6,359 bases of DNA from the NCBI GenBank assembly GCA_937915955.1, contig CALGIB010000121.1:1-6359 (forward strand), in the 5' to 3' direction. The position numbers were made by a program, and so were the translations under genes. Below are positions 1 through 6,273 of this stretch, one piece after another. This stretch comes from an uncultured Pseudomonadota bacterium (GTDB lineage Bacteria > Myxococcota_A > UBA796 > CAJQPC01). Every line of letters starts with the position of its first letter. Within the stretch, counting starts at the first letter, position 1. The notes beneath the pieces were generated by a model. It ran no database searches and was not told the origin of the DNA. It was given only the letters and a program-made list of their open reading frames with translations.

Positions 1-2739
1 TCCCTGAATCCCACACCGCGGAGGGAGCAGGACGGCGCCCTCCAAGCCGACGTGCGCGACCTGTCCACGGCCCTGGGGCGCGTGATCCGACGCTTCGAGG
101 GGGACGCCGTGTACGAGGCCGTCGAGGGGCTGCGCAAGGCCTCCCGCCAGCGTCGCCACGGCGGCCAGGAGCTCTCGCCGCTGCTCGAGGTGGTCAACGC
201 GCTCGATCTGGCGACCGCCGAGCGGGTCGCCCGCGCCTTCACGCTGTTCTTCCTGCTCATCAACACCGCCGAGCAGATCCACCGCGTCCGCAGGCGGCGC
301 TGGTACGCCCGCAGGCCGGACAGCCCGCCCCAGCCCGCCTCGATGGCCTGGGCTCTCCGAGCGCTGCTGGCCGAGGGCGCCACCGCGGACGAGGTCGCGC
401 GAGCCCTGGCCGAGCTCGAGGTCAGCCCCGTCCTCACCGCGCACCCCACCGAGTCCACCCGCCGCACCGTCCTGGCCCTCCAGGCCCGCGTCGCCGTGCT
501 GCTCCTGGCGGCAGACGGACTGCCGCCCCACCAGCGCACCGAGCACCTCGAGGAGGTCGAGGCCGAGGTGGAGATCCTCTGGACCACGGCCGAGAACCGC
601 TCGGACCGCCCCAACGTCCTGGACGAGGTCAGCACCGTCCTCTGGTACTTCGAGACGCGGCTGGCCGACGCGGGCACCGCGGTCCTGCTCGGCCTCGAGG
701 ACGCCTTCCGAGAGGTCTTCGGCGCCCGGCTCCCCACCCTCCCCCGCCTGGTCCCGGGGACCTGGGTGGCCGGCGATCGCGACGGCAACCCCTACGTGAC
801 GCCCGAGACGACGATCGCCGCGGCCCGGCGTGCGAAGCACCGCACGCTGCACCGCTACGCCGAGCAGGTCCAGCAGCTCGTGCACAGACTCTCCCTGTCT
901 GCCCGGGTGGTGGGCGAGACCGCGGCCGTGAGGACGGCCATCGAGTCCTGTCGCTCGCAGCTGACCGGGGTCTTCGAGCGGGACGGCAAGCGCGACCAGG
1001 ACGAGCCGCTGCGCCTGCTCCTCTCGCTGGTCCTGGCTCGCCTCCGCAACACCATGGAGGCGGTGGCCGCCCTGGACGCCGGACAGGTCCCGACGCCAGC
1101 CAGCGTCTACGAGAGCGCCCAGGAGTTCGCCGACGACCTCGAGGTGGTGGCCGAGGCCCTGGACGAGGCGGGCGCCCACCGGACGCGCCGGCGCTGGCTG
1201 GACCCGCTCCGCACGGAGTGCTCGACGCACGGGTTCTTCGGCCTGAGGATGGACATCCGCGAGGACAGCGAGGTGCACACCGCCACGCTCGACGCGCTCT
1301 GCGCACAGACCGGGATCCCTCCCCTGGACCGCGAGGGCCTGGTGCGCGAGCTGCTCGGCCGACGCCCGCTGGCGGGGCCCCACGTGCCGCTCGACGAGGC
1401 CTCGACCCGATGCATGGCCGTGTTCCAGGCCATCCGACAGCTGCACGAGGAGGCCGGCTCGGCCATCGCCGAGACCTACATCATCTCGATGTCCCGCCAC
1501 GCCGAGGACCTGCTGCGCGTCTGCCTGCTCGCGCGCGAGGCCGGGCTCCTCGACCTGGCCTCCGAGCCGCCCCGAAGCGCCATCGACGTGGTGCCGCTGT
1601 TCGAGACCCGAGACGACCTGGTGCGTGCGCCCGAGGTGCTCCGCGGCCTCTTCGCCGACCCCGCCTACCGCCGGCAGCTCCAGGCGCGCGGTCTTCGTCA
1701 GGAGGTCATGATCGGCTACAGCGACAGCGGAAAGGACGCCGGCACCCTGCCCGCCGCCTGGGAGCTCGTGAAGGCCCAGCAGGCCCTCGCCGAGGTCTGT
1801 GTCGAGCACGGCGTGCGGCTCACGCTCTTCCACGGTCGCGGCGGGACGGTCGGGCGTGGGGGCGGGAGCCCCGTCTACCGAGGCATCGTGGCCCTGCCTC
1901 CCGGCACGGTCGACGGTCGCATCAAGATCACCGAGCAGGGCGAGGTCATCAGCCAGAAGTTCGGCCTGTCCGAGCTGGCCGAGCGCAGCCTCGAGGTCAT
2001 GCTGGCGGGCACGCTGATGGCCAGCCGTCAGGACTGGAGGGCGGGCGTCCGCGAGCCCACGGTGGCCGAGTGGCACGGAGTGATGGACCGCATGGCGGAC
2101 GTGGCCCTTCCCTACTTCAAGCGGCGCATCCACGAAGAGCAGGACGTGTACCGCATGTTCCTGCAGTGCACGCCGGTCCGCGAGCTGGCGCACGTGCACT
2201 TCGGGAGCCGCCCGGCCTACCGCGAGGGCGGCGCCGGGACCATGGCCGGGATCCGTGCGATCCCCTGGGTCTTCGGGTGGACACAGATCCGTCTGATGCT
2301 TCCGGGCTGGCTGGGGGTCGGGACAGCTCTCCAGGGCGAGATCGACGCCGGAAACCTCGAGGTCCTGCGCGCCATGGCCAGGGACTGGCCCTTCTTCGAC
2401 GATCTGCTGCGGAAGATCGAGATGGTCTGCGCGAAGGCCGACCTGGACATCGCCCGGCTCTACGTGAGCCACCTGGCCGGCGACATGGACCTGTTCGCAG
2501 AGCTCGAGGCGGAGTTCCGTCGCACCGTGGCCGCCACCCTCGTCATCCGCGAGCGCGACGAGCTGCTCGCGGACAACCCGGTGCTCCGCGGGAGCATCGA
2601 GCTCCGCAACCCCTACGTCGACGTGCTGTCCCTGCTTCAGGTCAGCCTGCTGCAGCGCAAGCGCGCGGGCCAGGACGTCGGCGATGCGCTGGGCACCACC
2701 CTCAACGGCGTGGCCCAGGGGCTGAGGAACACAGGATGA
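1..2739 (+). CDS. ppc: Phosphoenolpyruvate carboxylase (5' end probably outside the window)
   Basis: Cytosolic anaplerotic enzyme: phosphoenolpyruvate + bicarbonate gives oxaloacetate + phosphate, feeding the TCA cycle. Numbering is from the GTG at 52 (895 residues; E. coli has 883). Seen: TAHPTEST with the catalytic His131, GDRDGNP, MDIRED with Arg403, GYSDSGKDAG with Lys561, the FHGRGG loop with His594 and Arg596, TEQGE, the IPWVFGWTQIRLMLP block, and the typical C-terminal RNTG. The four residues that bind the inhibitor aspartate in the E. coli enzyme (R587, K773, R832, N881) are kept as Arg602, Lys795, Arg852 and Asn893, so feedback inhibition by aspartate is expected. Start: the frame is open from base 1 with no ATG/GTG/TTG before 52. 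Residues coded at about 37-54 (DGALQAD) still align with the N-terminus of E. coli PEPC, and no ribosome-binding site lies close to the GTG. The real start is therefore probably left of the window; GTG 52 is the fallback. The stop overlaps the next gene. Confidence 0.97.
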   Translation, partial: SLNPTPRREQDGALQADVRDLSTALGRVIRRFEGDAVYEAVEGLRKASRQRRHGGQELSPLLEVVNALDLATAERVARAFTLFFLLINTAEQIHRVRRRRWYARRPDSPPQPASMAWALRALLAEGATADEVARALAELEVSPVLTAHPTESTRRTVLALQARVAVLLLAADGLPPHQRTEHLEEVEAEVEILWTTAENRSDRPNVLDEVSTVLWYFETRLADAGTAVLLGLEDAFREVFGARLPTLPRLVPGTWVAGDRDGNPYVTPETTIAAARRAKHRTLHRYAEQVQQLVHRLSLSARVVGETAAVRTAIESCRSQLTGVFERDGKRDQDEPLRLLLSLVLARLRNTMEAVAALDAGQVPTPASVYESAQEFADDLEVVAEALDEAGAHRTRRRWLDPLRTECSTHGFFGLRMDIREDSEVHTATLDALCAQTGIPPLDREGLVRELLGRRPLAGPHVPLDEASTRCMAVFQAIRQLHEEAGSAIAETYIISMSRHAEDLLRVCLLAREAGLLDLASEPPRSAIDVVPLFETRDDLVRAPEVLRGLFADPAYRRQLQARGLRQEVMIGYSDSGKDAGTLPAAWELVKAQQALAEVCVEHGVRLTLFHGRGGTVGRGGGSPVYRGIVALPPGTVDGRIKITEQGEVISQKFGLSELAERSLEVMLAGTLMASRQDWRAGVREPTVAEWHGVMDRMADVALPYFKRRIHEEQDVYRMFLQCTPVRELAHVHFGSRPAYREGGAGTMAGIRAIPWVFGWTQIRLMLPGWLGVGTALQGEIDAGNLEVLRAMARDWPFFDDLLRKIEMVCAKADLDIARLYVSHLAGDMDLFAELEAEFRRTVAATLVIRERDELLADNPVLRGSIELRNPYVDVLSLLQVSLLQRKRAGQDVGDALGTTLNGVAQGLRNTG

Positions 2740-3779
2740 GCGAGGTCCGCCAGCGCGGCTCGACCGGCCCCCCGGAGAGCCTCAAGCCACCGCCAGGGGC
2801 CGCGCGACGCTACCGCCTCGAGCGACACCCGCCGCCCCACACCGAGCACTACGTGTTGGAGCTGGAGCGATGGACCTACCGCTGGTCGGCGGGCAGCACT
2901 GGGAAGCGTGGACAGAGCGGGCTCGAGGTGCGGGGCTCGGACGAGGACGCCCAGGCCTGCGTGGCCAGGAAGCTCCAGGACAAGCTGAAGGAGGGTTTCC
3001 AGCACGTCAGCTCCGAGCTGCTCACGCCCCCGCCGCCGACCGACGTGGTCGACACCCTGGCCGCGCGGCGCGACGCCCTCGGCAACCCCAGCTACCGCGT
3101 CGAGGCCACGCCGCGGCTGGCCAACACCTGGTTCGTGTGCCATCCCACGGTGCCCGAGAAGCTGCCGAGCATGTTCTTGATCTGCGACGACCAGCGCCAT
3201 CGAGCCCTGCAGGTGCGGGTCCAGTACGACCAGGCCGCGGCCTGGCTGCCGCTGCTGCGCGAGCTTCACGAGCACCGGGAGCAGATCTGGCAGGTCGACT
3301 GCCTGCGCAGCTTCCCCCTCCAGCGAGCCCTCCAGGGCATGGACCTATGCGCCGTGTTCTCGCCTCTGGCGGCGCGGAGCATGGAGGCCTTCCCGAGCAT
3401 CCGTCGCAGCGTCTGGAAGGCCTGCGCGCATCACCGCTGCGAGCTCGGCGGTCAGGAATACGGCTCGCTCGCCGAGCTGCGCTGCGCTGCGCTCTCCCGG
3501 CCGGGCGCCCGACCCCAGCCGGTCATGGACATCGCCTACGAAGTCCTCGGCAAGGGGCGGGCGCTGAGCCACATGGTCTACCCGCGTCGTCAGCTCGCCG
3601 GGCGCTTGCTGCCCATGCTCGCCAAGGGCCGGCCCGGGAGCTGGCTGGAGGTGCGGAGCTGGCAGGGTCGGAGCCTGCGGGTGAGCTGGGACGGACACCG
3701 CTACGTCGCGGGCGCGCGCACGACCAGCGGCGTCGACGAGGTCCTGGCCTGGTTCGAGGCGTTCGCCCGCGAGCCGTGA
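2736..3779 (+). CDS. WGR-like domain protein of unknown function, translationally coupled to ppc
   Basis: 347 residues. The ATG lies inside the ppc stop (ATGA overlap), with GAGGA at 2724-2728 seven bases upstream, so start and coupling are well supported. Residues about 24-90 resemble a WGR domain: a basic beta strand (RRYRLER), then Y-x-W at 48-50, then GSTGKRGQSG at 53-62, a S-D-E-D-A helix start at 68-72 and DKLKEGF at 82-88, where the family usually has a K-x-x-x-GY/GF ending. The W-G-R triplet itself is replaced by W-S-A with a longer turn, so this is a divergent member. WGR domains bind nucleic acid in PARPs and occur in bacterial MolR-like proteins; no catalytic domain is recognisable here. 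Residues 118-347 look like a globular alpha/beta region with a beta-rich end (SWLEVRSW...LRVSWDG) and several Trp and Cys; I do not recognise it. There is no signal peptide or membrane segment, so it is probably cytosolic. The frame is also open further upstream, inside ppc, but that is a shadow. Confidence 0.88.
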   Translation: MSEVRQRGSTGPPESLKPPPGAARRYRLERHPPPHTEHYVLELERWTYRWSAGSTGKRGQSGLEVRGSDEDAQACVARKLQDKLKEGFQHVSSELLTPPPPTDVVDTLAARRDALGNPSYRVEATPRLANTWFVCHPTVPEKLPSMFLICDDQRHRALQVRVQYDQAAAWLPLLRELHEHREQIWQVDCLRSFPLQRALQGMDLCAVFSPLAARSMEAFPSIRRSVWKACAHHRCELGGQEYGSLAELRCAALSRPGARPQPVMDIAYEVLGKGRALSHMVYPRRQLAGRLLPMLAKGRPGSWLEVRSWQGRSLRVSWDGHRYVAGARTTSGVDEVLAWFEAFAREP

Positions 3780-3805
3780 CGCCAGGGGCATGCCATGCTG
3801 TCGCC

Positions 3806-3810
3806 AGGAG
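3806..3810 (+). promoter_or_regulatory. Ribosome-binding site selecting the lipoprotein start at 3816
   Basis: AGGAG, five bases before ATG 3816. A competing in-frame ATG at 3795 has its own AGGGG at 3784-3788, six bases away. Starting at 3816 gives a classical short lipoprotein signal (MPRR, hydrophobic stretch, LTAC with Cys17). Starting at 3795 would add seven residues in front of the basic region. The 3816 start is preferred but both are possible. Confidence 0.6.
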
Positions 3811-3815
3811 CTCCC

Positions 3816-4421
3816 ATGCCACGTCGCCTCGCCCCGGTCGCCCTCGGTCTCCTCCTCACCGCCTGCATCGGCGGCGCCGACACCGACAGCGTCCAGGTCG
3901 GTGACCCGGAGTGGTACACGAGCTGCGGGGATCCGGCGTGCAGCGGCTGGACGGCGACCGACGGCGTCGACCTCTGCACGAGCCAGGTCGAGGGAGACGC
4001 CTGCGAGGACCTCGAGTCCCGCTGCGACCCACAGAACGACTGCAACGCCCTGCTGGTCTGTGCGACCTCCGATCCCAAGGACCAGGAGGGGGGCTGTCCC
4101 ATCTCGCTGCGGTCCGCCAAGACCGGCATCCAGTACCTGAACGCGGAGCAGAAGCGTCAGGTCGCCGAGCGCCTGCTGGCTACCCCGCTGGCCACCTGGG
4201 AGTACCGGGACCCGGCGCGCGGCCAGGGCACCAAGCTCGGCTTCATCCTCGACGACGTGCCCGGATCGGCCGCTGTGGACGCGAGCGGGCAGCGCGTCGA
4301 TCTGTACGGCTACACCAGCATGACCGTGGCCACCGTGCAGCTCCAGCAGCAGCAGATCGAGGCGCTACAGCTCGAGGTCGCCGAGCTCCGTGGCCGGCTC
4401 GAGGCCCAGCAGGACCGCTGA
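3816..4421 (+). CDS. Cysteine-rich lipoprotein with Peptidase S74 (endosialidase chaperone-like) C-terminal domain
   Basis: 201 residues. The N-terminus is a lipoprotein signal: MPRR, hydrophobic residues 5-14, lipobox LTAC with Cys17 as the lipidation site. The mature part has eight more cysteines (37, 42, 54, 63, 70, 76, 82, 94), enough for four disulfides, fitting an exported protein anchored to a membrane. Residues 96-168 match the intramolecular chaperone / Peptidase S74 fold: the opening SLRSAK (S97, K102) has the same five-residue Ser-to-Lys spacing as the SDxRxK motif whose Ser-Lys pair drives self-cleavage in phage tail spikes. It is followed by a PLATWEY strand, GFILDDVP (the family's GFIAQEV position) and VDLYGYTSM. 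Residues 171-199 form a Gln-rich coiled coil with Leu/Ile heptads, as in the trimerising tail of this domain. In phage the domain folds and trimerises a fibre; here the passenger is only the short Cys-rich segment. The gene lies 36 bp after the WGR-like gene, probably in the same operon. Known database entries of this type are usually named tail fiber domain-containing protein. Confidence 0.85.
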   Translation: MPRRLAPVALGLLLTACIGGADTDSVQVGDPEWYTSCGDPACSGWTATDGVDLCTSQVEGDACEDLESRCDPQNDCNALLVCATSDPKDQEGGCPISLRSAKTGIQYLNAEQKRQVAERLLATPLATWEYRDPARGQGTKLGFILDDVPGSAAVDASGQRVDLYGYTSMTVATVQLQQQQIEALQLEVAELRGRLEAQQDR

Positions 4422-4430
4422 CCTCAGGCC

Positions 4431-4959
4431 TCAGGACCCGCCGAAGGTGCGCTCCACGGAGCTCTTGAGCACCGTGGTCGCGTCCGCTTCGAGCAGGCCG
4501 CCGTGGCCGCCGATCAGCCGCCTGAAGGACAGCTGGGCCAGACGCTCGAAGTCGCCCTGCAGCGAGCCTCCCGACTGGGTCTGCAGCTTGCGCCAGGGAG
4601 GACCGATCTGTGCTGGGTTCTGGAACCCCATCACGCAGGTCAGGAGCTTGGCCACCGGGGTCTGCGACGGTCCAGCGCCGGGCGCCGTAGCGGTCGAGGT
4701 ACCAGGCGTCGTCCATGCCATGCATGCCGATCTTCACGACGTGCGTGACCTTGCCCAGCGCGTCCAGGCTCGCGAGGCCTGCCTCGTCGAGGCGGACCGA
4801 GTTGACCAGGGTCAGCTCACCGGCGTGGCGCAGCACGACCATGTTCCGAGCCAGGCGGACCAGCGGCTTGAAGGCCACCGTGCCGGTCAGCCACCAGGCG
4901 TCCTCGAAGATGGGCTGCAGCGGTCAGTGGGGCTGGGCGTCGGGGAAGGCGTCAGACAT
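4431..4959 (-). pseudogene. Broken metallo-beta-lactamase-like (DUF4336-type) gene
   Basis: Reading leftwards from ATG 4957-4959: eleven codons (MSDAFPDAQPH), an in-frame TGA at 4924-4926, then the same frame continues with PIFEDAWWLTGTVAFKP, a NMVVLRH strand, ELTLVNSVRLDEAGL, LDALGKVTHVVKIG and HGMDDAWYLDRYGARRW. Near 4655-4672 the frame changes by one base and the family's C-terminus follows: KLLTCVMGF, IGPPWRK, GDFERLAQLSFRRLIGGHG and a terminal VERTFGGS, stop at 4431-4433. From memory of this family, about 70 residues normally lie between the GARRW and KLL blocks, including the cupped metal-site half of the fold, and they are absent. HGMDD also seems one residue shorter than the usual FHG form. 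Intact relatives are MBL-fold hydrolase-like proteins of unknown substrate. No clear ribosome-binding site precedes the ATG. The gene converges on the lipoprotein gene, nine bases between stops. Inactivation is well supported by sequence; the exact family name is less certain. Confidence 0.75.
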
Positions 4960-5218
4960 CGCTGGCCACTACTGAGGTGCGGTCCGTCCAGCCCATCATT
5001 CCTCGCCCCGAGAGGGACGGGCCGCGGCGCCGGCACGCCGTGTCCTCCACGATCGGCCAGCCCTGCTCCACGAAGAAGCCCGAGGCGCCTCGGCGTAGTC
5101 CAGGCGATCAAGGGCGACCTCTTCGGTCGGTCGTGACGACGGCGTCCCATTCGACCCAGAAGTGTTCGCCCGACGCTCGATTTCCACTGCTGAATCCGTA
5201 GCAGGGTTCCTCGAGGGG
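4960..5218 (-). other. Spacer with faint degraded coding traces, no intact gene
   Basis: No intact gene. On the - strand, protein-like pieces appear in alternating frames: GEHFWVEWDAVVTTDR (5123-5170), EVALDRLDYAEA (5086-5121, shifted by one base) and GFFVEQGWPIVEDTA (about 5036-5080, back in the first frame). Read together they could be one small protein with two compensating frame changes, in keeping with decay on both sides. I do not recognise a family, and chance cannot be excluded in DNA this GC-rich. The segment separates the MBL-like pseudogene from the transposase remnant. Confidence 0.25.
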
Positions 5219-5735
5219 TCATGCGCATAGGGGCTTCCCCGCGTAGGTCCAGCGGAAGGGCTTGGCGAGGACTGCGTTGAAGTAGGCGATGAGGTCTCGG
5301 AGGCGAGCCTCAAGTTGGTCGGGCGAGTCCAATGATTTTCGCCTCCCTTCGCCAGCGCCGGCGCATCCGCGTAGGTCTTGCAGACGTTTCGGACGTCGGC
5401 CTCGTACCGCTCGGGGTCCTCCAGGTTGTCCATGGAGGTCAGCCAGTATTGGCTCTTGTGTGGACGGAGATCCCCCCTCTTATTCCGGGCGGCCGCACTC
5501 GCTCGGTAGCTCGCGGGCCACGGCGATGATCTGGGTCAACTGCTTCGCGATGAAGGTCCGCGGGCCGCCGGACCGCGGGCCGTCCGAGAGCAGCGCCAAG
5601 GGCAACGCAGCAAGGTCCTGGTTCGTGGCCCCCTCCCGCTCCGCCTCGGCCAGACGCTCCGCGCCCCTCCGCCCAACGCGGTCCGAGAGCACGACGTCTA
5701 CTTCGGCACGTTGACCTCTACTTCGGAGATCTCCG
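5219..5735 (-). pseudogene. IS630-family transposase remnant with internal deletions
   Basis: Reading leftwards, three segments of an IS630/Tc1-like transposase survive. Segment 1 (5483-5692, probably extending upstream to about 5720 as QRAEVDVVLSD) has GAERLAEAEREGAT, then PRSGGPRTF, QLTQIIAVA and SECGRP, the usual linker after the N-terminal helix-turn-helix; it ends at TAA 5480-5482. Segment 2 (5341-5481, another frame) has KRGDLRPHKSQYWLTS, the hallmark PHKxxYWL motif, then DPERYEADVRNVC. Segment 3 (5222-5338, first frame again) is the C-terminus, LIAYFNAVLAKPFRWTY followed by AGKPLCA and TGA at 5219-5221. Missing are the roughly 30 residues between SECGRP and the PHK motif, and the whole DDE catalytic core between segments 2 and 3; the N-terminal helix-turn-helix also looks shortened. 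The element cannot encode active transposase. I could not identify matching terminal inverted repeats or a TA target duplication. Confidence 0.82.
5693..5726. repeat. Two 14-bp direct repeats at a 20-bp period
   Basis: GACGTCTACTTCGG at 5693-5706 and GACCTCTACTTCGG at 5713-5726 differ at one base and start exactly 20 bp apart (two helical turns). The second copy runs into the palindrome at 5721-5738. They lie at the 5' edge of the transposase remnant, so they may belong to the end of the old insertion sequence, or be a local duplication. Confidence 0.7.
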
Positions 5736-5738
5736 AAG
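5721..5738. repeat. 18-bp perfect palindrome
   Basis: CTTCGGAGATCTCCGAAG equals its own reverse complement over all 18 bases; the flanking bases (A and C) do not extend it. There is no loop and no T-tract, so it is not a standard terminator. A symmetric protein-binding site or a relic of the insertion-sequence end is more likely. It lies just upstream of the transposase remnant on the - strand, and about 190 bp upstream of the TfoX-like gene on the + strand. Confidence 0.75.
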
Positions 5739-5925
5739 CATGATCCTCCCGGATCTGAGAGTCAACCGCGCGTTGAAACTCCCGCAGTGGTCATCGGTCG
5801 TCCTGGTCCCAGATGCCGCTCTGCTCGACGGGGTCGCGGCGATCCAGCATCCGCGGCCGTCGAGCGGCGGCGAGCCCCCCGGCGGGCCGAGGGTGGGTTA
5901 GGAGCGGCCATCCGGAGTCCCAGAC

Positions 5926-6273
5926 ATGCAAGCGCCCTCCTCCGCCGTCACCGCCGCCTACGAGGCTGCCCTGCCCGACGACATCCGGGTCGAGCGAAAG
6001 AAGATGTTCGACTCGCCCTGCGCCTTCGTGAGGCGCCAGATGTTCTTCGGCACCTTTGGAGACACGCTCGTGGCGCGGGTCGGGCCGGAGCGCGTGCGTG
6101 CCCTGGTCGAACGGCCGGGCATGCAGCCCTTCACGCCACGCCCCGGCGAGTCCTGGGACGACTGTGTCCAGCTGGAGCTGACGGTCGACCCGGCCACGCA
6201 AGCGGCGCTGGCGGCGGAAGCGCTCAGCTGGGCAGCCGCCTTGCCGAGGCGGGTCAAGCGACCCCGACGTTAG
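5926..6273 (+). CDS. TfoX N-terminal domain family protein
   Basis: 115 residues, one TfoX_N domain and nothing else. Seen: VERKKMFDSPCAFV at 22-35 (family pattern KKMFG...), then the MFFGTFGDTLVARV strand pair at 39-52, an ERVRALVERPG helix and turn, MQPFTPRPG at 66-74, and a final helix of the AALAAEALSWAAALP type, followed by a basic tail (RRVKRPRR). ATG 5926 is supported by GGAG at 5914-5917 with eight bases spacing. Full-length TfoX/Sxy regulates competence in gamma-proteobacteria, but single-domain proteins like this are widespread and mostly uncharacterised, so a competence role should not be assumed. The usual Gly after KMF is Asp here. No signal peptide or membrane segment; probably cytosolic. 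It stands apart from the decayed region to its left and converges with the next gene, their stop codons overlapping. Confidence 0.88.
   Translation: MQAPSSAVTAAYEAALPDDIRVERKKMFDSPCAFVRRQMFFGTFGDTLVARVGPERVRALVERPGMQPFTPRPGESWDDCVQLELTVDPATQAALAAEALSWAAALPRRVKRPRR

Noticed and set aside
629..1306. 225-codon open frame on the - strand inside ppc
   Set aside because: Very rich in Arg, Pro, Gly and Ser, typical of antisense to GC-rich coding DNA; ppc conservation explains the region.
1218..2735. Long upstream extension of the WGR-like frame through ppc
   Set aside because: The translation is Arg/Pro/Gly-rich shadow sequence inside a fully conserved PEPC; the supported start is ATG 2736 with GAGGA.
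2637..3275. 212-codon open frame on the - strand over the ppc / WGR-like junction
   Set aside because: Antisense shadow crossing two genes; no recognisable domain, and the + strand has well-supported genes.
4419..4435. Repeated CCTCAGG around the two convergent stops as a terminator
   Set aside because: It is a direct repeat, not an inverted one, and no stable stem or T-tract follows.
4243..4654. Continuation of the first MBL-like frame to 4243 as a 211-codon gene
   Set aside because: After about 4655 the family motifs move to another frame; the rest is shadow sequence antisense to the lipoprotein gene.
4390..5136. 248-codon open frame on the + strand over the MBL-like pseudogene
   Set aside because: Low-complexity shadow translation; family-like sequence lies on the - strand in two frames.
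5187..5204. Inverted repeat CTGCT...AGCAG downstream of the transposase remnant as an IS end or terminator
   Set aside because: Five-base arms, no T-tract, and no match to the sequence at the other edge of the remnant.
5791..6201. 136-codon open frame on the - strand over the TfoX-like gene, with a 19-codon ATG frame at 5793-5852 (MLDRRDPVEQSGIWDQDDR)
   Set aside because: Its upstream part is antisense to a clear TfoX domain. The C-terminal end looks somewhat protein-like, but it is too short and lacks a visible ribosome-binding site.
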